64,000 nucleotides of DNA from Rusavskia elegans (GCA_011316305.1 SAUG01000020.1:372001-436000); one strand, 5' to 3'. Shown: positions 39,501 to 51,065, counted from the first letter of the stretch. The notes: generated by a model from the sequence alone, not told the origin. Numbers and translations are program-made.

Positions 39501-41010
39501 TTAATAGAAAATAAATACGATAGTCTAAACTTTTCGGTTAATATAAATTTAAAATATACTATATCCTAGATAAAGAAAATAGAAAAATAGATACTCTAAA
39601 TCGAAAAAGTAATTATATAAAAATAAAAGAAGTTTTTAGTAATAGTATTTTTAAAATTAATAAAGATAGATTACTATTAGTAAACTAGTATAAATTTAGT
39701 ACGATATTACGTATATTTAGAAACGACCAGAAGTAGTTTTCTATTAAAAAAGAAAAACTATAAATATTAAACGATAAAATCGACAAATATATTAAGAAAT
39801 ATTATAATAGAATACTATAAAAGTATTTAGGCGTAATAAAAATAATATAACTTTTATAATAATATTACCAGTTTCCTAATATAAAGTAACGCGTCGAGAT
39901 ATATATTAAAAGATATTTTAATTATTAGTAAAATAAATATAGTATATATACTCGTTATAGAGAGATTTAATATTAGAACCTACCGAATTTACTATAGAAG
40001 GAAGTTATATTAAACTTTATTATTAAGCTCCTAAAATCGAAAGATCCGATAATAAATATAGAATACGACTCTATACTTAATATAGTAGATAGATTTACGA
40101 AATACGTCTATATAATTCTAGCTAAAGAAGACTTTATAGTAGAATAATTTAGATTTATTATTCTAGATCGATTATTTCGATACTATAGATTACTAGAAGT
40201 ACTTATAAGTAATAGAAATAAACTCTTTACTTCGAACTATTAGAAAACCTTTATCTTTCTATTTAGTATTAAACTAAAAATATTAATAGCTTTCTATCTA
40301 ATAATAAATAGATAGATAGAATATATTAACTAGACGTTCGAATAGTATCTAAGGTATTATATTAATAACGCCTAGAATAATTAGATTTCGCTTTTACTAA
40401 TAGTATAACTAGCGTTTAATATAAGGAAATTAAGTACGACTAAAGAAATACCGTTCTATATTAATAATAGGAGAAATCCGAATTTATTTAGGTAATTACT
40501 ACCTTATAAGTTAGCGGAGTTAGTAATTTAGAAAGTCGATATTTAGAAAAAAATCTACAGAAATATTATAAAGATATAAATATAATCGGGTAACTATTAA
40601 AATAAGAAACGAAAAATAGTACTTTAGCTAAAAAAGGGAGATAAAATATACTTTTTTATAAAAAATCTGAAAATACGAACTCTAAGTAAAAAATTTAACT
40701 ATATTAAAGTCGGACTATTTTTAATTAAATAGAATAAAGGACTTTAGAATTTTAAATTTAATCTACCTAAAAATACTAAAATATACTCGGTATTCTATAT
40801 ATTTCTTTTAGAACTAGCCGACTCCGGAATACCGTTATAATAGACGTTTAACTTCGAAATATAAGAGGAAGATACTTTTATAGTCGAGAAAATCCTATAA
40901 TAGAAAGGTTAGAACTATCTAATTAAATAGAAAGGTTATTCTATTTTAGAAAATATTTAGGAACCTAAAGAATACTTAGTAAACTACTAGAAGGCTCTAT
41001 AATAGTTCTA
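36600..41010 (+). pseudogene. Gag C-terminus and pol relic of Gypsy relic 2
   Basis: A CCHC knuckle with Cys-to-Tyr changes reads YYNYSKSGYFIKKY near 36648. A protease remnant NLGVTGNFILEDLAKR lies near 37700. RT spans about 38320-39080 with EYPILFISKKDGIFRLYIDY, IKYFTKFDLRGIYNLI and the catalytic box reading YLNNILVFS near 38812. RNase H is at about 39240-39560 (YDIYNKKLLAIVIVLE). Integrase is at about 39660-40560 (DSILNIVDRFTKY near 40072). A chromodomain-like end, KGYSILENI then EPKEYL, is near 40935-40980. Aspartate-to-asparagine and tryptophan-to-stop changes fit RIP. Confidence 0.85.
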
Positions 41011-41539
41011 CTAAAAGAAGCTAAAGAAATTATTAACTAGCTAGAATCGCTAGAGAATACGATCTACTCGGAAGCTATATCGATAAAAGAATTAAAATCT
41101 ATAAAAGAGAACGGATCCGCGGTACCTTTATATTCTAATACTTTAAGATTTTATAGCTCGCTGTTAACTATAATACGCTGCTCCTCTTTAATATAATCTA
41201 ATTAACGAAATAAACGCTATTACTTTATATATATTTTACGTAACTCTTTCTTTAGTTTTTTATATTTATCTTCTAAACGACGCCAGCGTATAGTATCTAG
41301 CGGAATAAGGTCGTAAAAATAGGCTTATATAATATACTTAATATATTTTTCGGAACTATCGCTAATACGATATAGTTTCTCTAATTAGAAATAATTCTAA
41401 TAAAAACGTATAGCTAATATACTAATATCTAATAATACGATTTTATTAAAACGCTCTTTAGTTAATAGTTTCTTTTATTTACCTATAAGAGGAAGGAACG
41501 AGGAATTTTTAGGACGAAAATTCTAAAAAGAGGACCTAG

Positions 41540-42012
41540 TATTATAAATACGCGCGGTATAATTTTAGAAATATAGTAGTATTTAGTATAGTACCGGAAC
41601 TCCTTATTACGTCTAGATAGATAGGAAGGACTTAGTATTATTATCTTAGTTATTTTAATAAATAAAGTATCTAAAGAGAGATATCTTAGTTATTTTAGTA
41701 AATAAAGTATCTAAAAAGAGATATCTTAGTTATCTTAGTAAGTAAGGTACCTAAAGAAAGGATATTTTAGTTATTTTAATAGGTAAAGTATTTAAAGAAA
41801 GGAGAATCTTATTATCTATATAGATTCCGAACTCGACGCCTTTATAGCTTATATTTAATTTATTAGTTATAGCTATATACTGCTCTAGCAACTAAACTAA
41901 CTTGTTCTTATATTAATTTAAAGTAATTACCTATTATATCTCCGTTTATAGATATACTAATAAGTCCAACTAACTTTTGGAAATACCAGGACCTCCAGGT
42001 AGCTCTATAATA
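41540..42012 (+). repeat. 3' LTR of Gypsy relic 2
   Basis: It is 473 bp and followed by CCGAT. It matches the 5' LTR throughout, with many C/T and G/A differences. Confidence 0.87.
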
Positions 42013-42017
42013 CCGAT

Positions 42018-45000
42018 GCGATATTAAAATATTATTAAATACTATATAACGTATCTATTGTATCAAATATTAGGTTCTTTTAGATTTATCTAAAGGCTTT
42101 TACCGATAGTATTACTATAACTAATAAATCTAATAGAAATCGATTATATTTAACTTTTTATTTTAATTATAAAAGGCGGAATACGGTTTATCTATATTTA
42201 AATTAACTATATAATTTAATATCTCTTCGGAAATAGTATAGTAAATATAACTGCTATTAATACTATAGATATCGTTTAATATTAATTAGTAAAACTATTC
42301 GAATAGTCCCGGTATTAGTATTATAATAATAGAAGTTATTTTAAGAAAAACTTTACGCTAGCTAGTAAAGCTATAGAAATAAAGCAGATCTTTAAATCTG
42401 GCTATTATCTATAATCTGTCGGCTTTATAAAAAGATATATTTAGCTAGTTTTAAAAGTTATAGAAACTATTTTTTAATATTATTTAGATTTTATTTTCGA
42501 ATAGGATATAATTCTCGCTAGAGTTATTAATTTAATTAATACCCGGTTTATAAAGATATTCAGATTTTCGCTTATAAAATTACTACTAGATTTCAATCTA
42601 CGCTACGCGCTAGAAATTAATAAATTTAATTCTATTATTCGGGCTATAACTATTATAAAAGAAATAATAGTAGTAATTATAAAAGGTTTTAGTAGAAAAA
42701 CGGCTATATACGAGATATAGATAATAAAAATCGATAAAATAAAAGAACTAGCTATCGATAAAAAATTAGTAATAGGGGAAGAGTTTATAGATAATATAGC
42801 TAGAAATAAAAGAAAATATTTAATTGATAATCTAGTCCGATTAAGAAAACTAGTATAAAATAACTAATGATCGTATAAACTAGAACTACGATAGAAGAGA
42901 TCGTATATAGTAATAAAAGTATCGGATTATAAATAATCAGTTTAGCTTAGAAACTTATATTTAGAAAAGCTAAAAGGAAAGTTCTATATTAATAATATTA
43001 TCCTATATCGATAAAGAAAGTAAATAGATAATAAAAATAAAGATATATAGATATCCGTAGTATAGATTAATACTAAAATTAGAACAGATATTCGTAAATA
43101 GATAAAGCGAAAAATAGAGAATCTTAAATAGAATATTAAAGATATAAAGAAGTAGATCTAAAAAAAAAACGATTTTATTTTAAATAATAATAGCTATAAT
43201 AAAGAAAAGAGTTAGAAGTATTAGAAATATAAAGTATACAATCTTTAAAAATTAATTTCCTAAACCTTTATTTTAAACGAAGATATTTTCTTTATCGAAC
43301 TATATATTTAAATCTATAGTATTTAACGTTCCTTTAAATAGTTTCTTTAAACCTTTATTTATTAGTTAATATAGCAGGTATTCTAAATTAATATTACCAC
43401 TTTTATTAAATTCTATAGCAGTATCATTTTATTTTTATAGATTTTTCTATTATAGATTTAAAGCTCCGATCCAGTATCTAACTAAAAACTTTAAAAATAA
43501 AAATAAATAAAAGTATATACGATTAATCATTCGGATTTTGATTTTAATCTTTTACGATTCTAACGCTAGAGGCGTTAAACCGATTAGATTACGTAATTAT
43601 TTAATACTCAAATATTTTACCGAAAACTCGAATTAAAGACTTCCGAAAGAGCTAGATCTAAATTAAAATCTAAAAGGAAACCGTAATCTATTTAACTTTA
43701 TTAATTAACTTAATTAAATTCGATCGATCGGGCTAGGCCGAGACGATCTACTATCTAATCTTTCTATATTTTAAACTCTATAAAAATCGACTTAGTCGAT
43801 AGAAAAAACTCAAGTATTAGGTTAGCCTTCGAGGGATTCGAACCCCCGACCCGCTGGATTAACTCCGCTAACTCCGAGATAAAGCGCGGATCCGTTAGGC
43901 CTCCAGATCACGCAGCGTTACCACTACGCCACCAGACCAAATAAAAGTATAATAAATAGATTTATAATATATATTACTATCTATAATACCTTTTATATAA
44001 ATAAGTCTAGGAATTTTAAAATTCCAAGATTCCAGGAAAAATATAAAACGAAACGGAAAATATATAAACGGATTATAATATTAAAATCTTTAGAATTCCA
44101 AACAGTTTTATCTAATACTAGATAAACGATTACTAAATAGTACTTTATAGATAGAAAGTATAAAATCTTCGTATTCTATATATTATTAATTTGAAAATAT
44201 TAATCTATTAGATATATATAACCATTTTCTAAATAATCTTTTAATATAGTAGAAAAAAACGGTATTAGCGTATAAAGGATTTTACCTAGTTAAAAAAACG
44301 AAAACGAAGTATAAAAACTATAGTATTTAAAAAATTAATAAAATCAATAAATAGTTTAAAAAAAATATACTACTAAAGAATTTATAGATAGCGATTTCTA
44401 AAAAATTAATAAAGGTTATTAGCTCTATAAAAATTAATACCGGTTTTCTTTATTTAAACGAATTTAAAATTTTAAATTTTAATAACTTTAAATTTAACCA
44501 GTTTTAGAATATTTATTTTTATTAGTTTCTATTTTATACTTTATTATTATAGAATTAATAAAAAAGAGTTAAAAGTTATATTAACCAATCCGTAGAATTA
44601 TTACTAGTTTTTATTATATCTGATTTCTTCTTCTATTAAAGTCTATAAAAGCAGTAGTAGAATCAATCTAAATATTAATATAGATCCGACTAAATAAAAA
44701 TTATCTAACGAAGTTTCTAATAATATAAATCCTTTTAATTAATATCAATAATATAACCTATATAGCTATCCGATATCTAATAATAATAAAACTCTAATAT
44801 ATAATTCGAACGATATTATTAATCTAAAATTTCTAGAAATAGATTTTAAATAATAACGCCGAGTAAATTTAGCGCGCTTTATTAAAATATAGAATGTTAT
44901 TATCGAAACGACTTTAGAAAATATCTAGAATCTACTATAAAATTATAGAATAAATAGAATCGAAGATATATCTAGAAAAAATAAAAGAAAATAAAAGAAA

Positions 45001-46111
45001 AAATTATTATTAAATAGTTATATAGATAGTAATAAAGGAATTATAGACGTTTTAAAAAATATACTAGCGAAGCGTAATTAAACTATAGCTATTTAAAATA
45101 ATAAAAAAGTAGAAATAGCTATTATATAGAATAAAACTATTCTAGTAACTAAAATTATACCAGGAATATTTCTTCTAGACCGACTAGCGAATACTAATAA
45201 ATATCGGAAAAAACTAAATCCGAAAAAGTAGATATTATTAGAAAATAAATTAACTAGAATAACGTCGATATTAAATCTAAAAAGCGCGGCCGTAGTTAAA
45301 ATAAAAATCGGTTCTATTAATATAAAGATACTAACTCTAACTAATAATGAAATTATTATATTAAAAAATATAAAGATATTATATTTAGATAGATACCGTA
45401 CAGCTCTAATAGTATAGGACTTTAAAAAATAAATAAAAGTAGATTTCTACTATATATTGGATTGAATAAATAAAAAAAAATTTTAGAATAAAAAATAGAT
45501 TAAAATTATAATTAATAGAAGAAATATTAATAATTTCTTCCGATACCGGAAATATATAAATATCTTTAATACTAAAAATCGGCCTAGATAAAAGAATACT
45601 AAAATAATTAAAAGTAAAAAAAATAGTAAAGAAAAATATTATTTAGCTAAAGATCTACCGGAAATTTATAAAATCTCGGAAGTTATAATAAATAAATTAA
45701 TCGATATTCGGACGATAAAACTATTAGAATTAAAAAAATATAAATTAAAGGAAAAGAAAATTAAAATATAAAAATAAATTCTAATCGATCTTTAGTATCT
45801 AATATAGAAAGTCGCGACGAATACGTATACCGACGGTATCGAAATAGTAAAGATATTTTATAGGGAATATAACCAGCTTTTATAATAAAATAAAGGACTT
45901 TTATATACCGTTAATCGATTAATAATAGAAATATATCTATTTAAATAATATATTACTAATAACGAACTCTGGATTTTTATACTAGTAGATAGATTTCTAC
46001 GCGAGTCTATTTAATTTAAAATTATTATAAAAAAAGTACTTTCGATCTATAATAGTAAACTATTATTAATATATAATATTTTTATCCAATATTTCTACTA
46101 GTTTTATAATC
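42018..46111. other. RIP-mutated outer-layer DNA, no clear domains
   Basis: This is an AT-rich continuation of the layer interrupted at 35297. All frames carry stops. It should contain the rest of the outer element after its RT/RNase H region, but I cannot identify integrase motifs with confidence. The only sharply different part is the GC-rich tRNA-like sequence at 43828-43938. Confidence 0.45.
43828..43938 (-). tRNA. tRNA-like sequence (isotype not assigned; possible pseudogene or chimera)
   Basis: The minus strand reads GGTCTGGTGGCGTAGTGGTA, containing a D arm (stem GCGT/ACGC around AGTGGTA), and ends with a T arm (stem GGGGG/CCCTC around loop TTCGAAT). Between them are about 70 nt, enough for an anticodon arm plus an intron; two alternative stems are possible (GCGTG/CGCGC or CTGGA/TCCAG), so I do not name an anticodon. 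The outer ends (GGTCTGG and GAAGGCT) do not pair as an acceptor stem. It stands out as GC-rich with CA and TG intact inside RIP-mutated DNA, which fits a unique short sequence that RIP ignores. Confidence 0.5.
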
Positions 46112-46730
46112 ATCAGCGAATTCTAAAATGGATTTTCAGATTAGACCGGCTAACAGCTATCTTAATCTAAATAATCTAAAAATCTAAATAATCCAAAAAT
46201 CTAAAAAATAGATTTTCGATAGATTAGAACTCTAATAGTATCTATAGTACGAATATCTATTAAATAAATAGCTTAAAATAGAATCTATATATAAGCTAAA
46301 AATAAATCTATTTAACTTTATTCGAAAATAAAGTTTAATAGCTGCCGCTAAAAGCGAGAATAATAGAAATCGAATATTTATTTAATAAACTATACTAGAT
46401 CTAATCTAATTAGATTTTAATAAAAAAATCTAATATTTTCGATCTAGACGAAGCTAGTCTAGCGGTATATATAGATATATATAGGCCTATTAATTAAAAA
46501 GAATTTAAACGAATTTAAAATCGAATCTCTAAATTTTTTTAGCCGGTTTTAGCCGTTTTAGCTATTTAGCCGTTTTAGCTATTTTAGCCGCGCAGCTACG
46601 TAGCTTCGGGTATACCTAAAACCGGCTAATAAGCCGTTTATAAGCCGCTTTTAGCCGTACCGGCTAAGAATCGGCTGAGACGGCTAAAACAACTGAAACC
46701 GACTTTAAACCGGTTTTGGAAAATGCTGAT
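46112..46730 (+). repeat. Minisatellite-bearing TIR repeat, copy 2
   Basis: It starts ATCAGCGAATTC and ends GGAAAATGCTGAT, the same family and orientation as 19207-19927 and 59020-59664. The 17-bp tandem array is short here (about three units near 46540-46600), which explains most of the length difference. It is less RIP-mutated than copy 1, particularly at its 3' end. Confidence 0.78.
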
Positions 46731-47443
46731 AATCTCGACTATAAGCTCGGGGTTATAAGTAGTAGTCAGATAATTTTATTTAAAATCTAAGAGCCAAGAC
46801 TATTATATAATACGTCAAAATAGAATATAATAATAATAAATAATTAAATCTATATTAACTATATAAAAGAGCCTGTAGTAACTATAAAGATATATCTATA
46901 CAATATATAATTTAAGAAAATTCTATCTAATATAGAAAATATAGACCTACTAATCTACTTTAATATTATTACTAGCGAAAAGACGTTAGATACTATTATC
47001 GAAGACGAATCGGAAAGTAAATAACTATTATAAAAGACCGTATAGATAGAATATTCTATTTACTAGTATTTTAATACTTTTATTAGCAATTAGTAATTAT
47101 TATTCCAAATATATTATAACAAGATCTATAAAATATCGTATTTATTTATAAAAATAATTAATATTTTATATTATTAAAAATTATATAAATTAAATAATTT
47201 AAATAAAATCTAGTTCAAATCTTTCTATTATAAATTTTTTTTTATTACTTTCTATAGTTTCTTTTTTTTTCCGAATATAATATAGAAAATAGCGGTTAAT
47301 TTTGATTTAAAATACTTTTTAGAATAGTATAAATAGAATTTTTTTAATTAATTAAAACTTTTAGCTTTTTTATATATTTAGACTCTTATAAATATTATAG
47401 ATTATTTAATTAAAATTTAGAAATAGAAAAATACTAGAGAAAT
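46731..47443. other. RIP-mutated tail of the island
   Basis: This is AT-rich, with all frames broken. I see no recognisable domain. It is the 3' end of the outer element just before its right terminal repeat. Confidence 0.45.
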
Positions 47444-47565
47444 TATTAAATCTAAATCGGATTAGTATAATTAAACGTATTTAGGCAGAATTTCTATATA
47501 TTAGAACTTAGTATCCAATCCACCTCATTCTGCATACTCTGCATACCATCCATAATAGCACTACA
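47444..47565. repeat. Right 122-bp terminal repeat of the outer element
   Basis: It matches 18934-19055 without gaps. Its last 55 bases are not RIP-mutated (CCACCTCATTCTGCATACTC is kept), in contrast with the left copy. It is followed by ACGG. Confidence 0.7.
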
Positions 47566-47641
47566 ACGGTCGCCCGGACTACCTGGAGCCCCCGCCTAGA
47601 TTGCTAGCGCATGGTGAGGACTTTCGGTGTCATCCTCTGTA
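47566..47641 (+). mobile_element. Right half of the split small TIR element
   Basis: It begins with the ACGG duplication and contains the inverted end 47605-47639, paired with 18878-18912, with TA outside. Without the island and one ACGG copy the small element would be roughly 130 bp, a MITE size. It lies about 120 bp upstream of the next gene's ATG. Confidence 0.7.
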
Positions 47642-47764
47642 GTACTACTACTACCCCACCATGAACAATCAACCTCAGACACGATCCATACCTTCTTGAC
47701 TATCTTTCACTGCTGGGCCTTGACTCCTCACGAAATCATACATTTTGGTCCAGCCACAGCTCCG

Positions 47765-49042
47765 ATGGCTTCCGCCGATGACCCTTCCCAGCATCGGTTC
47801 TCGGTGGCGGATGAGAAAGGGAATCCTTTTGTGACGTTCAGTCGCCTAGTTGACCAGCAAATGTCATCTCTTTTCCGGAACATGCTCGACTTCCCTAACT
47901 CCTTTGGCACGTCAAGATCAAATCCAGATAGGCCATACCAGTCACCTCCATCCGCGGACGAGCAGCTGAGACGGCGAGAAGAAGCCGAGGATTTCGAGAA
48001 GTTCCTCAACGATTTCTTTGGGCAGCATCAAGTAAACAAACAAGACGAAGAAGGACCTCGAATTCACGGCGTACAAAGCATGAGGGATTTCCTCACTCAG
48101 CAGAGCTTGCAAGAGCACCCTCAAGATCAACAGCATGACACAGGCAAAGAAAGAGACGAAGCCCGTCGAATCCTTGACGGTGTACGACGAGCTTTCTCTC
48201 AGATGAACTCTAATGACGAGAACGAAGAGACCCCTCTGCGCTGTCCTTACAATCCACAGCTCAGTTGTCCGTACAGACCCGAAAGTCAGGAAGCGCCCGA
48301 GAATCCCCGTACCGCACACGCTTGGTCCATTCTTCCCTTCTGGCGTCGGGCCCCAGTCCCGACGTTGGTCGACTATATTGACGAGGATCCTTATTCACCG
48401 CTTCAACTTGAAGATCGACATCCGTTTTGCGAGCATGGGGCAAAGTGGCGGAGAGCTTTCGCTGATTTATTGGCGGTGCAGCACGCGGTAGATGCTCCTT
48501 ATGAACATCAACATGAAGAGATGAGTAAGGAGAACTGGATGCTTGCGTTGCCAGTGTACCTCGCTGGTCAACAAGACTTGCCCAATGGCAATGCCACCAA
48601 ACAACCGGAGAATGACGCTGAAGAAGGTGCAGCAACGGAACTGGATCTCTACAAGCACTTTTTAGGAGCACGGTCTCCCCACATGTTAAGTAGCACCTCC
48701 AGTCAACCCTCTTCGATCAACGCCGGAGGTCATGACGCTTCGGGACAGCCCAATGTCATCTCTACAATGACAACGACTCAGCGCACCACACGCCCGGACG
48801 GTAGTGTCTACACGCAGGTGGTGTTAAAGAAACGCTTTTCAGACGGGAGGGAAGAATCCACGGAGACCGAACACACAACGCATGGCACCAATGGAGCTAA
48901 TGAGTCTACGAAGCAATCACCACGTCCACACAGCGAGTATGCCGCGAAGCCGACGCCTGCGCTTGGTTACGACGGTAAACTGAAACAGGCAATCGGGCAG
49001 AGGCTTGAAGAGAAGAAGGAGAATGGCTGGTTCTGGTCCTGA
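47765..49042 (+). CDS. Hypothetical fungal protein, acidic and largely disordered
   Basis: This is a single-exon frame of 425 aa from the ATG at 47765 (MASADDPSQ). The open frame runs 46 codons further upstream, but only to a GTG inside the split TIR element, so that part is not credible. The protein is rich in Glu, Gln, Asp and Ser. It has a region FEKFLNDFFGQHQ, a Cys/Pro segment RCPYNPQLSCPYRPE, a central Trp-rich part (HAWSILPFWRRA), and a C-terminal segment TRPDGSVYTQVVLKKRFSDG of the kind seen in proteins with regulatory tails. I do not recognise a named family. It is the first gene right of the RIP island. Confidence 0.75.
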   Translation: MASADDPSQHRFSVADEKGNPFVTFSRLVDQQMSSLFRNMLDFPNSFGTSRSNPDRPYQSPPSADEQLRRREEAEDFEKFLNDFFGQHQVNKQDEEGPRIHGVQSMRDFLTQQSLQEHPQDQQHDTGKERDEARRILDGVRRAFSQMNSNDENEETPLRCPYNPQLSCPYRPESQEAPENPRTAHAWSILPFWRRAPVPTLVDYIDEDPYSPLQLEDRHPFCEHGAKWRRAFADLLAVQHAVDAPYEHQHEEMSKENWMLALPVYLAGQQDLPNGNATKQPENDAEEGAATELDLYKHFLGARSPHMLSSTSSQPSSINAGGHDASGQPNVISTMTTTQRTTRPDGSVYTQVVLKKRFSDGREESTETEHTTHGTNGANESTKQSPRPHSEYAAKPTPALGYDGKLKQAIGQRLEEKKENGWFWS

Positions 49043-49231
49043 GATTGGGAATGCGGATAGTCGTTACTTCATGCATACTTATGAGACATTTGAACGGATG
49101 GAGGCCATGGTGTTGGGGATCGTTCGAGGCTGGCGTAATACTCCACTCTTTATATTTGATTGATGTCTTACTGCTCTAGCATTATATGCCAAGCGTGTTC
49201 CACTTTCCGTACTTGCAATCACAATGGCCGC

Positions 49232-51065
49232 TCACTTGATGTTACAACCCAACTTCGTCAACCTTAAAAGATGTGCTTTCGGACGATCCTCGTACTTTTC
49301 CCATGCTTCATCGAAGCCAGCACTTCGCACCCACGGCTCGCCCGTATCTTCGACCGAGTCGATTGCTGCAGGACCTCGTCAGCACGATTACAGTGTGCTG
49401 AGAATTATAGCGCCGTGTAGACTTACCCATGTGGCCGAGCTTCAACCACATATCTTCCTTGATCCTGAACCTAGGGTCATCGTTGTATGATTTACAAATC
49501 TGCTCACCATGTTTGAGCGCTCTGACCAACTTGCTCGCATGACCGTCATCCTCATGCTCAACCACTCTCTTGAAGATCCCATCCCAGGAGCCCTCGGGGT
49601 GCTTGGGCCGATAGTTCACGATTTCGTCCAGCAAGGGATCAGGTGCCCTCCGAGAAGCGTACATCGCTAAATCAAGCCAGCCTTTGAACTGCAGCAAACG
49701 AGCTTTGTGCTCGGGGGTTATCCATGACTGCTTGAGGAAGGAAGAGAAGAAGATGGAGCAATTCACACAGTGCATGTAATAGAAGTCGAATTTGATTTGC
49801 TTAGGAGGGTGTTGGGCGCCTCCTGTAAAGTATACTAATCACGTTGTCAGCGTATCCAGTTACTATCAGACAGGGTAGCAAATCGGTGTACCCGCAGCGT
49901 TGGTCATCTCAGCCGTCTTTGCTTCCAGTTCGTCCAAGCCAACTTTCCACTGGGCTGCATACTTGATCATCTCATCCGGAGCGCGGGCGAGGGTCCCGTC
50001 GCGGACTTTGTTGCCGCTGCAGTAGATTGCAGTCAGCATGCCTGCAATGCGACTGTTTCAGGAGTACAAATGTGATCGATCATGGTGTGTCTCATGATGG
50101 CTTGGCAAGACATCCGATTGGCATGTCAATCGAGGTCTCGAATACCTGGCATGCCAGGGATAGCTCCAAAGTCAAGCGGGATTGGGGTAAAGGAGCTCCA
50201 GAAATCACTTACTCATCCCAATGGGCGGCCATTCGGAGCTTCGGATCGGCGCGGATTTGATCCAGGATCACGACTAGACTTTTGGAGTCTTGAATCTTTG
50301 ATGCAGCTTCCTCGGTTTCCAAGAGAAAAGGACCGGTCCAGCCGTCATGGACCGCTGCCCTGAGCCCTGTCAGATATACGTGCCTCTGACCTAACTCGAA
50401 CGCCGTTCCCTGCTGACGATTACTTACTGGGCAAGAGCTTCGGCGATGATTGCAGGCTGATTGAACTCGACGCCGAATCCCAGATGGATTATGGGATGTA
50501 AGAAACCTGAGGAACCGAGTCCTTGATAAATGGATAGGCAAATAGCAAGAGGAAGCCGACGCACCAGCATACATGCGGACCAGAATCGCATCAGCGCGTT
50601 CATCGCCTTTGAACATGTAATTGTTAACAACTTCTTCGTGGCCATTCTGGTTAATCTCGTGCTGGAAGAATGCAAGATAATCATGGTAATATGCCTCTTG
50701 GCCGAGGTGTTTCAAGAAGATAGCAGGATCATGTAGATCCCGTACCAGATCATGGTTCAGGGTTTCCGATGGCCGCTGGTAAGACTTGTTGTTATCATAG
50801 TGCTTCTTGATAGCGGATGGGGAAGCTCCAAGAGCGAAGATGGTCGGGATGTGGTGAGCAATGTGATCTGGTTGGTCAAGCTCCGCTCGAATGAGCTCGG
50901 AGTGAACATACTGTGAAAGCCGGATTGATTGAAGAAGATGTGGTGCTTCTCGTGGTTTTCCTGCAGTACTTCTGAGCCTGTGACGGCAGACTCTACTGTA
51001 ATGTTGGGGACATGTGACTGTCCACAATGATCCAACGATAGCTGAATTTTGGATGCACTAGCCAT
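49232..51065 (-). CDS. Questin oxidase-like protein (DUF4243 family)
   Basis: Members of this family include AflY and questin oxidase GedK, which open aromatic polyketide rings in a Baeyer-Villiger-like step; many others are uncharacterised. Seven exons on the minus strand: 51065-50912, 50867-50565, 50506-50428, 50359-50213, 50016-49892, 49822-49427 and 49365-49232. All introns keep phase (44, 58, 68, 196, 69 and 61 nt) and the product is 445 aa. Family landmarks include NHIAHHIPTIFALGASP, GFLHPIIHLGFGVEFNQPAI, the DGNKVRDGTLARAP joint across the 196-nt intron, KFDFYYMHCVNCSIFF, and the end IDSVEDTGEPWVRSAGFDEA. No polyketide synthase or other cluster gene lies beside it, so a secondary-metabolite role is not supported here. 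Confidence 0.86.

Larger units (their letters stand above)
35298..42012 (+). mobile_element. Ty3/Gypsy LTR retrotransposon relic 2, RIP-mutated, structurally complete
   Basis: The element is 6715 bp. LTRs lie at 35298-35769 (472 bp) and 41540-42012 (473 bp) and the target duplication CCGAT is perfect (35293-35297 and 42013-42017). The LTR begins TGTTATAAGC, ends CTATAATA (originally CA), and contains four tandem units of about 39 bp with the core GTACCTAAAGAAAGATA. Gag zinc-knuckle, protease, RT, RNase H, integrase and chromodomain relics follow in Ty3/Gypsy order. No frame is intact. Confidence 0.88.
18934..47565. mobile_element. LTR-bounded outer element forming the AT-rich island
   Basis: Direct repeats of exactly 122 bp bound the island (18934-19055 and 47444-47565). 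The left one starts TGTTGAACC and the right one ends CACTACA; differences between copies are nearly all C/T or G/A. A 4-bp duplication ACGG flanks them at 18930-18933 and 47566-47569. I infer one LTR retrotransposon inserted into the small TIR element and later filled by the nested insertions listed below. Removing those leaves roughly 11 kb, which includes the old Gypsy RT/RNase H relic near 33.3-34.8 kb. Every reading frame is destroyed by RIP. Confidence 0.68.

Noticed and set aside
18934..47565. Starship-type giant element as an explanation of the island
   Set aside because: No tyrosine-recombinase captain or cargo genes are visible, and the island has short LTR-like direct repeats with a 4-bp duplication and is fully accounted for by retroelement relics and RIP.
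47627..47764. Extension of the hypothetical gene upstream to a GTG codon
   Set aside because: It has no ATG, and the upstream part lies partly in the right half of the split TIR element; the ATG at 47765 is preferred.
50209..51027. 272-codon minus-strand frame in the questin-oxidase-like locus
   Set aside because: It is a read-through of introns; only its in-phase exon parts match the family, and the spliced seven-exon model is continuous and of normal length.
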